Assembly: GCA_019188255.1 (NCBI GenBank)
Contig: JAETXT010000015.1
Span: 248,001-312,000, forward strand
Length of the DNA stretch: 64,000 nucleotides
Source: Verticillium longisporum
Lineage: Eukaryota; Ascomycota; Sordariomycetes; Glomerellales; Plectosphaerellaceae
Direction of reading: 5' to 3'
Below the pieces are notes generated by a model. That model did no database searches, was not told where the DNA came from, and worked only from the letters and a program-made list of their open reading frames with translations. Both the position numbers and the translations under genes were made by a program. Shown in pieces: positions 22,331 through 34,397 of this stretch. Each line of letters opens with the position of its first letter. Positions within the stretch are counted from its first letter, which is position 1.

Positions 22331-24879
22331 AAAGGTCTATTTGAAGGCCTTGAAAACTTGAAAACCCCTAGGGGAAACTGGGCGTCTAAGCGTACACGAT
22401 GAAGATCTGCTCAATGTGCTGGGGCTGATAGCTTTGAATAGACTATCACTGCCATAAACGATTGCCACGTTGTATTGACTCTCAGAATCTCTCAACGGGC
22501 CATCTCATACGAGGTATGGCAGCGTGGAATCATACATTCTTCATCTGAATGTTGTGACTCCTCAAACATCACATGATGCCGTACCCGAGATCCGTGATCT
22601 CGTCCCGGCAGCAAAGCGCCTTCCTCCCGAGAACCGCTCATTCCATGCTGTTTGCGGAGCAGACTCGATCAGCAAGCGCGGCGAGATGGAAACCATAAGA
22701 AAAAGACGACGAGTGCATTATGCGACGTTCGAGGCGCGATCAATCTGCCGTATGAACTCACGCCAAGAGAGAGACGTTGCCAGCGGTCGGTATTCCTGGG
22801 CGCCGAGAGGCATGAAAGGGTGCTCGCGTTCGCTTTTCTCGGGACTCTGGATGCAACACATGCGATGGGCAGCCGTTGCTCCGAGAGGGGATACACTGCA
22901 AGTTCTGGACGACCTGCTTGAAGACAAGCTTGGCGTGCCACTCTCGAGGGAAGTTGGGATGGGCAAAGACGCACACGTGAAAAGGGGACGAGGCAGTCTG
23001 TGGATCGAGGAGGGCTTCGGAGTGGAACGAGCTAGACCTGTTGTGGGTGTGCAGAGAGATGGACAAACTCGTATCGTCGTCGAGGGATGAGAGAACGGAT
23101 GAATTCCAGACGAAGCAACTGTTTGAGGCGACCTCAAAAGCGACCTGAAAAGCAAAACCTGACGTTCAGGTGGGTGGATCGAGAGCCTGAAGTGGGAAAG
23201 GGGGAAGCTGCATAAGGTTAGGTGGAGGAGCACAGAGCGCGCCGGGAAGGGGCTGTCTACGGGATGCACTTTCCTCAACCAACAGGGGCCCTGAACGTCC
23301 TAATTGGAACTCCCTCGACCCAACCTCCATGGCGAGATTCCGACACTTTTTCAGATTCATAGAGACGAACAGGCTTTGGCGAAATCCACCCAACTCGTGT
23401 ACAGAGCGAGTGATGCCTTCGGCACGAATGGCAGATGGACGCGGTGACTCGGCTGTCTGATCCCGCCCTGGCTTGACGATGACGACTTGGCCGCTTCGTG
23501 CCGCCCGACACCAGACTCGAGGCGCGAGGGCTACCGGCGAACAAACAACACAACTTTTTGCGCTGCGGATCCATGCCCGACCTCATCGGACCCGTCCGGC
23601 GCTCTGTCGTCGCCATGTCCTGGCTTTCCTTGCTTTGTCGATGGGGCAAGCGGAGAGCCATGAGCTTTGACTCCCAGCCTAGCCATCGTTTCAGGAGCCC
23701 CAATGATGCCGCTGTGCATTCCTATGACCGCCAGATGACCAACGGCTCCAGAGCATCGAGAAGCTCGTCCGGCATCAATGGCGACGGCGCTGCCAACGGT
23801 AATACTGCTGTCTGGCCTAGAGGATGAAATGTCCCCAGTCATGCTCAATATTCGGCTAGGAACCTATCCATAAAACGACCATATTACCACTTTACCATGA
23901 TTGGATGATGTATACATCGCTCTTCTCTCGAGGTCAAGAGGATGAGCCACTACCGCGGCAAGCCCCCGGATTTGCAGCACATCCGCAAGATCTACGAAAC
24001 TGCACATCGCTCTACTGGACCCTTGCAACCGGGGCTGCCTCAAAACATGGCGCACTGGTCCAATCGCAACCTCGAGTTCCTCGACAACCCCTACCCGGGG
24101 GCCAAGCCCCATCGTGAAACCAACCCGTAAGCGCACAGCCGGACTTCATGCATCGTCAAAGACCCCTGCCGACGCCGACATCACCGCCAGAACTAGGCGC
24201 TGTGGTCAGCCCTTCCCGATCAACCTATGCGTGTCCTTCTCCACATGGAGAATGCGATTCGTAGGTCCTCCGCGAGGCTCAGCCCTCTCTCCGACAAGAC
24301 CTCAACCATGCAACGACACACAACACCTGTCTGTGGGCGAACGAAGCTGACGCTAGCCTGTCACTCAATGACACGAAGCCAGGGGCCTTCGCGCCTAGAC
24401 ACGAATTCCCGGTCGGGAACAAACGGCATGCCTCACGGACCTCACCTCAGGCCTCGTCGTGGAGCGCACGCCGCCACCCAGCAGCACAGAAGCACAGAAG
24501 CACAGAAGCAACAAGGAACAGACGGCAAGCGCACAACCCCTGGAAAGATCTGATTCCGAGATGCAAACCGCAGTACCAAGTTGCGCCCACCATCTCATGT
24601 TTTTGCTCAAGCCTAGGGGATTTGTCAAGTCTGGTGCCAGGTCCTCGATGCAAACTCATCCAAGTTGTATAAAGCATCTTGCCCCGAGCCTCCCTCAACG
24701 CCCTTCTCTCCTCTCTCCATCCTCACGCACGATAATCAAGCAAGCTTTTCTTACGCTCTTCCTTGTATCTTCCATTCTTCGCCCTGGTGGCTTTTTGAGA
24801 ACATTCACTTTACTGTATCATTTCCACCCTTCTGTCCCCCCTCCATCACCCAGTTCGAAACCCTCTACATACCTTCAGA
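22314..24879. other. Gene-poor stretch upstream of Egh16-like gene
   Basis: No gene recognised. Open frames at 22524-23090, 23498-23827 and 23942-24130 (plus) are free of motifs; the last begins MSHYRGKPPDLQHIRKIY and could be a small protein, unsupported. An 8-bp tandem repeat (CACAGAAG x3) lies at 24485-24508. From about 24.6 kb the sequence is the Egh16-like promoter and a pyrimidine-rich leader. Confidence 0.4.
24668..24673 (+). promoter_or_regulatory. TATA box of Egh16-like gene
   Basis: TATAAA 207 bp before the ATG, followed by a C/T-rich leader, as in strongly expressed fungal genes. Inferred from position only. Confidence 0.5.
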
Positions 24880-25785
24880 ATGCGTTCCCAGACATTCCTC
24901 ATCGCCGCTCTGGCCGTCACTGCCAACGCCCACGGCATGGTCAAGTCCATCGAGGGAGCCAACGGTGTCAGCATGCCTGGCCTGTCTGTTGCGGACGGCA
25001 CGCCTCGTGACTGCTCATCCAACGGCTGCGGCTCTCAGGCCGATACGGCCATCATCAGGGACCGCGAGATCAGCTCCGGCGAGGTCGGCCCCCTTGGCCG
25101 TACTCAGGGCAATGGTCCCATCAAGGCCGAGACCATGATTTCCAACTTCATGGGTGGCGGCACCGCCCCCAAGAACAACGGCGCGGCCTCTTCCGTCGGC
25201 CAGGAAGACAACATCCCCCAGAACCAGCAGGGCGCACGTGGTGGCAGGAACAACAACAACAAGCGCGAGAAGAACTGGGTCAGCCGTCAGCTCGGCGGTC
25301 TCTTCGGTGGCGGTGGCAACGCCGTGGATGGTCCCCCTGAGACCATGGTCGCTGCCTCTGCCGGCCAGGGTGCCTCTGCCGGTCTTCCTACGGCGTCCGA
25401 CAGCGGTGCTGTCACCATGACCTTCCGCCAGATCAACCAGGACGGTGCTGGTCCACTGACGGCTGATATTGACGGCACCTCTGGCGGCACTGACGCCGCC
25501 GCTTTCCAGTCTGCCGAGGTCAGCACCGACGTTCCCGGCCTGCCCTTTGGCAACCAGGGCCTGTCTCTGGCCACCAACTCTGAGTTCCCGCTCGTCGTTC
25601 AGATGCCCGCTGGCATGACCTGCGATGCCTCCGTCGGCGGCGCTGACAATGTCTGTGTCGTCCGTGTCCGCAACGGCGCCGCTGCTGGTCCCTTTGGTGG
25701 CTCCGCTGCCTTCACACAGAGTGCCGCCGGCCGCAAGCGTGCCATTGCGTACCGCCTCAAGAAGCGTATGGAGTTCCGGGCTTAA
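24880..25785 (+). CDS. Egh16-like (GEgh16/MAS/CAS1-type) secreted protein
   Basis: Single exon, 301 aa. Residues 1-17 form a clear signal peptide (MRSQTFLIAALAVTANA) followed at once by HGMV, typical of the Egh16-like virulence factor family (DUF3129). Family blocks: GLSVADGTPRDCSSNGCGS with two Cys, ADTAIIRDREI, LGRTQGNGP, SNFMGGG, then after a low-complexity N/R/G-rich insert GLPTASDSGAVTMTF, MPAGMTCDASVGGADNVCVVRV and GGSAAFTQS. Relatives include appressorium-expressed proteins of Magnaporthe, Colletotrichum and Blumeria, and some contribute to penetration of host surfaces; the biochemical function is unknown. A dibasic KREKNW...R site lies in the insert and a KKR pair near the C-terminus. 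Presence does not prove that the organism is a pathogen. Confidence 0.92.
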   Translation: MRSQTFLIAALAVTANAHGMVKSIEGANGVSMPGLSVADGTPRDCSSNGCGSQADTAIIRDREISSGEVGPLGRTQGNGPIKAETMISNFMGGGTAPKNNGAASSVGQEDNIPQNQQGARGGRNNNNKREKNWVSRQLGGLFGGGGNAVDGPPETMVAASAGQGASAGLPTASDSGAVTMTFRQINQDGAGPLTADIDGTSGGTDAAAFQSAEVSTDVPGLPFGNQGLSLATNSEFPLVVQMPAGMTCDASVGGADNVCVVRVRNGAAAGPFGGSAAFTQSAAGRKRAIAYRLKKRMEFRA

Positions 25786-26939
25786 GCGCCTCCTTCACCA
25801 TTGACAAATCACGGAGGGTTCCCGGTTTGGACCAACTTTCCAATGAAGGTCTCGAAAAGGACGTTGCGGCGATTACGAGCCGTCAGAGACGCTCAACTGT
25901 TGCCACGTGAGGGGTTGTTTGGATCGGATCCTGGTATTCAGCTAGGGATACAGGCTGTTCATTGTGGATTATAGTACACTTTTTTTTTTCTTTTTTTTTT
26001 TTTGGTAGACGGGACAGGATTCCTTGGGCTAATTGACGCCACCTTGCATTTTTACTTACCACCCTGTACATTGCAGTGACTGTTGTGTTGATGTAGGCTC
26101 TGGAAACATTCGGTGGTCAGCGCGCGGCGGTCGCCAGCCCCGTTGCGATTTGCTCGTCCAATGGCGGCTCGCCAAACAAAACTAACGCCAGGAGGCTCTG
26201 TCTCGGGAGTCCCGAGGCTGTGCGCTGGAAGCAGGTGGGGGTCGCACGCGCAGTCTGAGACGGGGCGCGTGTCGAAGAAGAGCAGAAAACAAAACACCAC
26301 GCCGCACGAGGCGTACAGGGCGCACGGCCTCTATTGGTTTTCCGGTCCCGAGGGCGGTGTGGTGCAGTCGACCTGTAGAAGACGGGCGAGCTGGACGTGC
26401 TGATAGAGAAAAGCTCCCGCGCCATGACCGCAGGATTCCTTTCATCAACGGTCTTGTGAGCAAGAGGGTCATTGTAGTGGAGCATCAGCGAAGAACACGC
26501 AGGAATGGCACCAGGCAATCAACATGGAAAATGCATCGTGTTGGAAATGATGGAAACGCCAGACTACCATGCCACCCGAGAACAGCGCTCCAACCGAAAA
26601 AGAAAAGACAAGCACCGAAGAAAACAACACCGCAGCAGCTGCCATAGTCCCATTGATCTGTAACGCCGGGCCCGCGATTCGTCTCCATCCTTTATCCAAC
26701 TAAGTGGTGGAAACTATTTTGTACAATCGTGATTCGTAAGTTTTCGAAGTGCTGGGAAGCAGTGGGCGTTCGCTTGCGTTCAAGAGACGCAGAACATGGT
26801 CATCGCATGCCTGAGACGTGACACTTGGGCAAGATGCAGTCAAACCCGTGGCCACGAGAAAGCCAACTCTTTCTCCTCCCGAAAGCGTACCCCGCTCGCT
26901 GCATGTTGCAAGTCCAAGAAGAAATGCTTCGCAGAGAGT
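25786..26939. other. Intergenic between Egh16-like and CCHC genes (convergent)
   Basis: 3' flanks of two convergent genes. It has a long T tract with one interruption at about 25979-26003. No gene recognised; frames on both strands are motif-free. Confidence 0.5.
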
Positions 26940-29259
26940 CTACCAGCGGCGGCTGTGGCATGTTAGCGGCAGAAGACGTAGGCAGCGTTCGTTGACCAAC
27001 CTGTAGACATTATCAACCTTTGGCACCGTCCGCTTCTTGATGCGATTCATGTTCCTCTTTCGAATGTCATCTCGCTCCTTCTCCTCCTTTGCCTTGGAAG
27101 GCAGACCTAGGAGCTCTGCACCAACAGAAGAGAGGTCGGATTCGTGGGTGCCGCTGGAAACGAACGAGGCGCGCGACATGGACCGGCGTTGACGCGCTTC
27201 GCCCACCTGACTGGCAAAGCTGGACCGCCTGCTAGATGTTCGGCTCTGGGGCGGTGGCGTGCCGGCATCGGCCGGAAGAGGCAAAAATGGGCGATCGCTG
27301 TCGCGGTGGTAGGAGTCTCTCGAACGACTGCGACGGCCTTCAATATCGCCGGCGGAATCGTCTCGGAAGGAGCGCTCGCGCCTGTCACGGCCACGAGGGC
27401 TCTGCTCGAATGGCCTCTCCCAGCTTCTATGTGGTGAGCGCGTCGGTCGATCATGGTCGTTGGATGACGATGGCCTCGGCTTAAGGCCTTGGTCAGTTTC
27501 CGGACGAGAAGTAGATCGATTGGAGTCGAGAAAATCGCCGTGGTCGAACCGTGGTCTCTTTTGATGACTCTCGCGACGCAGAGTCTCTTTATCCTGTCGC
27601 CGGCCGCCCTCGTCTTGCCGCCGGGTGTCGTCGTGAGGTCGTTTCCGGTTGCTGTTCCTCTCTTCTGCGGCTTTGAGAATGGCAGGACTGGGGCCCGCAA
27701 GAATCTCAGCAGGGGTCTTCCACTTGCGGAGGGGCGTTGCTGGGGGCGGCGGACTAGCTGCCTTTGCCAAGACACCTGGCTGTTTTGGGGACAGTCGAGC
27801 CTCACGCTGCGGCTTGGATGGCTGCCCCTTGGACCGAAAGTCAGGATCGTCCCGCATCGAATCAAATTGTGGATTTTCTCGGACGGGCCTTAGGTCATCG
27901 TTAGTATAAACATCGTCACAAAGCTTGGCTTAAACGTACATGGCACCATGCGCCTGTGAGGGCTTTGCAAGTTGATCGAACTCTGCAGGGCGCGGCAGCG
28001 GACTGCGAAGATCGTTAGAAACGCGCGGCTCAGGCGGCTCGCGAAAGCCTGCCGCATGATTCTGATCCCAATCACGTTCATTCTCGACACCATGTTCGCG
28101 AAAGGCGCTGACCGGGCGAGCGTAAGGCGAGCCTTTGATGGAGGGTCGTTCGGTAGGGTTTGACGGTTGCGAACTTGGGTCACGTTCACGGGGCATTTGC
28201 TTCTCATGCTTTTGCCTGTCCCTATCCCTCCGATCATCGGCGTGGTGCTGATTCTTCCTGTTTCTCCCCCGACCATGGCGATCCTTGTCGCGAAAACGTT
28301 GATTTCTGGGTGGTTGAGCAGTAGAATCTTGGGATCTACGACCGGACTGCCCGTATGGCGGGGGAGGGGAATGGTTCGCGAATCCTGAAGAAGACGGGGC
28401 TGGAGGAATAGGAGGCAATGATGGCGGTGGATGGTGGAAGCCAGGACCAGACGGGGGTCGGTCATATGGAGGGGCCGGCCGATCATACCCTGTGGGGGGC
28501 CGGTCATAGCCGTCAGGAGGGCGGTCGTAGCCATCAGAAGGGCGGTCGTATGTATTCGGTGGCGGACGATAGGGGTCCCCATAGTTCCCTGGTGGTTGGT
28601 AGGGTTGTGAAGGGTAGGATGGCGCGGAACCGTAGGGCCCATAATGCGCAGGAGGTGCGTGCGGTCCCAGAGGTGGCGGGGGACCAGGAGAACCGGATGC
28701 ACCGTAATAGCCAGGTAGGCCAGCAGGGCCAGGCGGAGGCGGCGGTCCCCCGTACTGATGTGGTGGAGGTGGCGGCGGATAGAACCCCGGATATGGTGCC
28801 GGTGGACCGTGATGTGCTACCGGAGGAGGAGGCGGCGGCGCACCATAGGGGCCAGGTTGGGGCCAGCTGGGAACAATCGCAGGCGGACCGGAATAAGAAG
28901 GGGGTGGAGGTGGCGGACCAAGGGCTGGATGGCCCGGTGGAGGTGCATATCGCGTAACGATCATGCCGCCGGATGAGGATGGTTGCCCTGGCCGCTGTGA
29001 TCCCTGTCGCCGCCGGTTGCCGCCATCCTTGGATGAGTTGTGGCCAGGATGACTAGAGGACGGCTGCTTGTTTGAGTTCCTGGTTCATCTGTCAGTGAAA
29101 TGCGAGTTGTTTAGCCGCAGAGGAAGCCACGTACGATGATGCAGCTTGAGACTTGTCTAGATAGCAGTACATGGCAAAGTGATCAGACGCGCCACAGGAT
29201 GTACAGTACGCATCGCGAGGAGCCTCATGGCCGGGAGCATTACCATGGTCATTGGCCAT
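26940..29259 (-). CDS. CCHC zinc-knuckle, proline-rich and arginine/serine-rich protein
   Basis: Exons in coding order: 29259-29135, 29079-27940, 27888-27001, 26952-26940; all introns are GT..AG and all are phase 2, giving 721 aa. The N-terminus carries one zinc knuckle, CTSCGASDHFAMYC (C-x2-C-x4-H-x4-C), at about residues 20-33. A long Pro/Gly/Tyr region follows with PPPPPP runs and a repeated YDRPP-x-G motif (five copies). Then a charged RD/RE-rich stretch and a second half with LRKWKTPAEILAG, RS dipeptides and KRTVPKVDNVY. The last exon is 13 nt and adds only SRRW. The layout (knuckle, Pro-rich, RS) is typical of RNA-binding or splicing-associated proteins, so a nuclear RNA role is an inference. 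No orthologue is recognised by name. Confidence 0.85.
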
Positions 29260-31466
29260 TTCTAGAGGCGAGATGTGTGGGAAAAGGCCCCTTCGCGGCG
29301 AGCGATGAGCTCCTGTTGGAACTGGGGCTCAGTCCCTTGGAACCAGGCGGCTTCACCTAGTCCAAGCTGGCGTGGCACCCGGAAAGGCAAATGATAAAGT
29401 CGTGCCACCTTGCTGGCGCGGGTTGCCTCAGACTTGATCGTCTGTCTGGATGACCAAGTGATAGAGTGAAGTCGAGGCTCGAGTCGGATGGAATGATCAG
29501 AGGTCAGTATCAGTCGCGTTGGCGTCGTTCAACAAGCGACGCGGCATGGTCGTTTAGGCCGTGGGAGCAGTCCGTATAGGGAAACAAACCAATCCTGGGT
29601 CAGTAGTATGTCGTGGTACATGGGCTGTTGATTCGTAGCTGTAAAGAGCCGGCTTCACGGATGGCGATCGCGTGGAGACGACGTGTGAGGTAAGGGTCTC
29701 GAATGAGGAAGTCGTGACGGGACCTTTGACAAGGATGAGGCCGAAGATGGAGGTGAGAGGTTGCGGGCCACGCTCGGGCCACAACGAACGTCTAGCGCAG
29801 GCCTCGCCGGGTAAATCATGGAAAACAGACTGATTGGCCAGATGCGCGTCGGATAGAGGCCACACAGGCAATTCAGCCTTCTGTCGGCTGGCGCATTCGG
29901 CGAGGCACAGGCGAATACTGCCTTGCAGAGTCACGTGGCATCAGCTAGGTCTACAGTCATCTTGTGCATTCGACTACATAAGCCTGTGTAGACACACTGG
30001 TGTAGGTTTCGGTGTTTTCAGATGGGGTAGAAGGGTCTGGACCAGTCCAAGTAGCACGTCTGTTCAAGAAGGATTACATGGTTGAACTGCAGGCGTGCGC
30101 CATCTCGGGGCTTCTGAGGATTTTGAGGGCCGGATATCAAATCCATAACCAGCCAAGGCAGGGAGATGAAGTGTGTGGAGCAGGAGTACAGCAGCGTTCT
30201 GTCTGCTATGAAGCCGGATACATTTCGAGTGCAGTCGGCAGTCTTCGGAACATAGCAGAGGGTATTGGACAAATGAGCCTGTCGTGAAACACTCCAACGA
30301 ATCCCCATCCGAATGTACAGATGATTCAATTCAAGGGCCAACATGTCCTAGATAACTGAAAATTTCGCAAGATAGCTGGCAGGAACACGCTGTCAGGAAT
30401 ACCTGATGACTCGTGCGTACTGTAGTGTCAAGCAAGAACAGTTGGGCAGATCTGAACGGAAAGAAATCCAACTCTCGACACTCGTGTCGGATATACAGCC
30501 GTGGCCACATGAGAGAAGAAAATCCGATGAAACGGCAAGGGTCAAACGACGGGGTCAGGTCTGCGATGTCGGCATGTAGAGCCTCGAGTCGAGAGGACCA
30601 TGACCCATGGGTGCCGATGAAAAGACTAGGCCCTGGGAAACGACAAAACAGGGGAGACAGACGAGTAGAAGCGTGTAAGGAAAAGGATGAGCGCCAGGGG
30701 TTCAAGCTTGTCGACTCAGATAATCCGTCTGGCTTCGAGTCTCCAACCATGTAGTTCCAGGGATCGGAATTGCTGTCGATGGACGTTCTGGGAGGGGCGG
30801 CATGCGATGATGGGGACGGACAAGGCCCAAACGTTGAAAAGGGGAAGATCAGGGAAGTAGTGATGGCATGACTAGGGAGTGGGAGGGGGGCAGTAGGAGC
30901 CTTTTATTCCATCTGGAAGGCCGCGCTAAGGGAAGCTCGGGCCACCGTTTTAGACGTGACCGCCGCTGGCTGGGGCAGATGTAGATGTAGACTGCCACGG
31001 CTAGCGCAAGCACCACACCAACTGGCAGTCGAGGCTAGTCAGGGCGTCAGCACAGTGCCAATCAATGATGGTGGGCTGGATCTGGATTTCTTCGAACTGG
31101 AGCATCCTCGACCACATCTTGACGATCTCCGAGCCCTGCCCCTCGACCACGATGAACCATTGCTGCCAACAATAACGTAGCGCACCGAGACGAAGACCCA
31201 AACGATTGGCGCCAGCAGCGACGCGCGACTTTCCGGGACAACGACAAGCGCCAGGCTCAATCCATGCCAACGACCACCCCTCTCCGACCATGCTGATGCA
31301 GCGCCCGCGAAGCTGCCCGCCGAACATTGCTTGCGCTCGTATCCTTACGGGTCAATCGTCCCGCCGACCAGCCTCGTGAGAGAGGATTTCTGCAGCTTCC
31401 AACAAGTTTCGATTCCCACCAAATCTGCGACGGCGCTTGCTGTCGTCGAACCGCAAGCTCGCCAAC
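29260..31466. other. Divergent intergenic region between CCHC and PPG1 genes
   Basis: About 2.2 kb between two divergent start codons, so it holds both promoters. No coding frame with motifs is seen; the frame at 30413-30754 is Arg/Lys-rich and unsupported. Confidence 0.5.
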
Positions 31467-32687
31467 ATGCCCAGCCTACCTTGTTCGTACCTCCGCCCCG
31501 CCACCGAGGGCTGCCCTGTTGGCGCCCCGAGCCAGTCTTCAGAGTCGGTTGAGCTCCCCTGCTGACTTGAGCCGCCAGCGTCGGTCGACCTGGACGAGTG
31601 CATCTCGCGGCTGTACAAAAAAGAACTCCTCGCCGAGCCCGTCATCGAGGCCATTTGCGCCAAGACGAAAGAGCTGCTGATGCGAGAGAGCAACGTTGTC
31701 CACGTGCGAGCGCCAGTCACTGTCGTCGGCGATATTCACGGCCAGTTCTATGACTTGATCGAGATCTTCAAGATCGGAGGCTGGTGCCCAGATACAAACT
31801 ACCTTTTCCTAGGTTCGTCCCACAACGGTTCTGCTTGCTCTCGAGAAACCCAACCACTGACACCGGCGGCCACGGACAGGAGACTACGTCGACCGAGGCA
31901 TGTTCAGCGTTGAAACCATCTCTCTCCTAGTTTGCTTGAAACTTCGATACCCCGATCGCGTTCACCTGATTCGAGGGAACCACGAATCCCGTGGCGTCAC
32001 ACAGTCCTACGGCTTTTACACAGAGTGCTCCAGAAAATACGGCAACGCCAACGTCTGGCATTACTTTACCGACATGTTCGACTTCCTGACCTTGAGCGTC
32101 GTCATCAACAATGACATTTTTTGCGTCCACGGAGGTACGTCTCGTGTTTCGTAGCCCCCTCCGGGCCCCGCCGCTCGCTCAGGACCGAAAGCTGACGAGA
32201 CACAACCTCGCCCCCCCGCACCACAGGCCTTTCCCCCTCCATCCACTCCATAGACCAAATCGTCGTCATCGACCGCTTCCGCGAGATTCCCCACGAAGGC
32301 CCCATGGCCGACCTCGTCTGGTCCGACCCGGACCCCGACCGCGACGAGTTCTCCCTGTCGCCGCGCGGCGCCGGCTACACCTTTGGCGCGCAGGTCGTCA
32401 AGAAGTTCCTCGCCGTCAACAACATGAGCCACATCCTGCGCGCCCACCAGCTGTGCCAGGAGGGCTTCCAGGTGCTGTACGACGACAGGCTCAGCACCGT
32501 CTGGAGCGCCCCCAACTACTGCTACCGCTGCGGCAACATGGCGAGCGTGCTCGAGGTCAGCGACACGGGCGAGCGCTTCTTCAACGTCTTTGCCGCCGCG
32601 CCCGAGAATGACCAGGTCAAGGACATGCAGCAGAACGGGCCGGAGAAGCTGGCGGACGGCACGGGCCTGCCGGATTACTTTTTGTGA
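31467..32687 (+). CDS. ppg1: PP2A-like Ser/Thr phosphatase catalytic subunit, PPG1 type
   Basis: Exons 31467-31482, 31579-31812, 31880-32134 and 32227-32687 give 321 aa. All catalytic signatures of the PPP family are present: [10 protein letters not shown] (metal site), GDYVDRG (rebuilt across intron 2), [24 protein letters not shown] (across intron 3), and [11 protein letters not shown]. The C-terminus PDYFL matches the methylated YFL tail of PP2A-like enzymes. [10 protein letters not shown] and [16 protein letters not shown] fit the PPG1 branch better than PP2A, PP4 or PP6. Family role: Ser/Thr dephosphorylation; in fungi Ppg1 is linked to glycogen, growth and development. The 16-nt first exon (MPSLP plus one base) is chosen because its phase fits and intron 1 has a CTGAC branch site before CCGCCAG. 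Confidence 0.9.
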
Positions 32688-33056
32688 TGGACAGAGCCGA
32701 GCCGACGGCGAGGGGGAAGGTGCACTGCAATGTGATGTCTACTCTGCTGCAAGCATGCAGACCAGAGGATGTAGGCTTTAGGGTTAGGATTCATGACGAA
32801 TAAAGACAGACATGTCCGTTGGAGAGAGTCTGCCGGCGAGCAACGCAGTCAACATCACTGGGAACGGCCTAGTCATGATGCATTTCATCGCATTGATTCG
32901 TAAGTGAGTAAAAGCAAGCGAAGGACTTCTTTCCGAAAACAGGAAAGTGACAACAGCCCATGCTGAACAGGCCGTCATGGCCAAGTCATTTGCGTGTCAT
33001 CGTCTTTTTCCCTCCTCGGTCCCGTCGTCATCAGTTGGTTGTTTGCGTCTGGCCCT
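32688..33056. other. Convergent spacer between PPG1 and RhoGDI
   Basis: Shared 3' flank of two convergent genes. No gene or repeat is seen. Confidence 0.6.
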
Positions 33057-34397
33057 CTACCAGTCCTTGGCAATGTCGAAACTCCACTCGAAAGCCAGGT
33101 GAACCTTCTTGTCGTCGTCGACAAAGCTCGTGAAGGCGTAGTAGGTGCCGCGCAGGAGCATGCCCGAGGGAGCGACCTCTTCGGGGACTTCATAGGCATG
33201 GTCAGCAAAAGGTCAGCAGTCGATGCTGGACGATCAACTCACAAGTCTTGGTGTAGATGGGCGTCTTGTCTGTGTTGGGAGCGAAGCTGCCCTGGGAGGA
33301 AATGTCAGCGAGGTTGTCCCCGAAGCGGCTCTAACGCCAGTACGTACCAGCATCTCCGTGTCCTTGGAAACACGGATACCCTTGCGCTTGACAATCTGCA
33401 CGTACTGCAGTCCGCTGAGAATCTCGTGCTGGACGCGGAACTTGGCCGTCATGGAGAACGTGGCGCCCTCCTTGATCTTGAAGGGCTTATCCTTGAGGGT
33501 CTTCTCGGAACCGGGTGTGGAGAGGTCAATGGTGACGGGACCGCGACCCGGGGACTGCATGCTCAGGGACTCGATGATGCAGACACGGGGGTCGTTGGGG
33601 TCGGAGAGGTCCTTGCCACCGCCGCCGAGGCCGAGGGACTCTTTGTAGCGCTGAAGGGACTCATCGCCCTGGTCTGGGATGGAGTCAGTAGGGAGGCCGG
33701 GAGAGGAGTCGATTGATGAGACGGAAGAGCGGCGTTCAGTCTGGGTCAGGTAGTCGATGGAGGTAGCTCTATCCGCGGGGGGCAGTCCGGGAGAGGTAGT
33801 TTCAATGTGACTCTCATGGATGGGGGAAGAAGGTTCAACAAGAGACTTCTTGTCCTTTGTGAAGAACTTGGACTTCAATTTCTTGATGATTCTTTCCTTG
33901 GCGGGAGATTGGGATTCGGTTTGGTGGTCGACATGCTCCATCTCAGATACGGCTCTTTCGGCGATGATTTGTTCTTGCTTCTCAACTCTCTGCATCTCCT
34001 TTCTAAGAGCCTTTTCTTGAGCCTTTCTGCTCTTCTCTGCCTTCTTCTCTGCCTTCTCGGCCTTTCTGGCAGCCCTCTTGGCAGCTCTGAGCTCAGCGGA
34101 TTCCACAGCGGCAGCTTGCTGCTCCTGATGGTAAACCTCGCCGCGCTCAAAAGCAATGGAAGGAATGACAGTGGCGTCCCAGGGAAGAATCTCATCGGGG
34201 CGGATGATGCGGGGAGGGTAGACGGGGGCAGCTGGGAAGACACCTGGATAAAGGGATTCGCGTGGAGCCAAGGGGTTGACGCGGTTGCGGATGGCCTCGC
34301 GCCGAGAGGGGTTTGGACGTGAGGACCGAGGACTGTTCGACCTTCCTTGGTAGTGGTGATAGTAGGCCAGGCCGTCACTGAACAGGAGTCCCGGCAT
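33057..34397 (-). CDS. Possible long RhoGDI isoform from an intronic start
   Basis: An open frame from ATG 34397 runs without a stop to 33348 and is in frame with the RhoGDI body, so an unspliced use of this region would give a 409-aa protein: 206 to 210 extra residues, then DQGDESLQRY and the complete RhoGDI fold. The extension is Pro/Arg-rich at first (MPGLLFSDGLAYYHHYQ, PPRIIRPDEILPWDA), then a strongly charged Ala/Lys/Glu coiled-coil-like segment (AKRAARKAEKAEKKAEKS), then a Ser-rich linker. The composition looks like protein, not intron. Alternatively it could be a separate ORF nested in the intron or a mis-assembled fusion. An alternative promoter within the intron is the simplest explanation, but this is inference. 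Confidence 0.5.
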
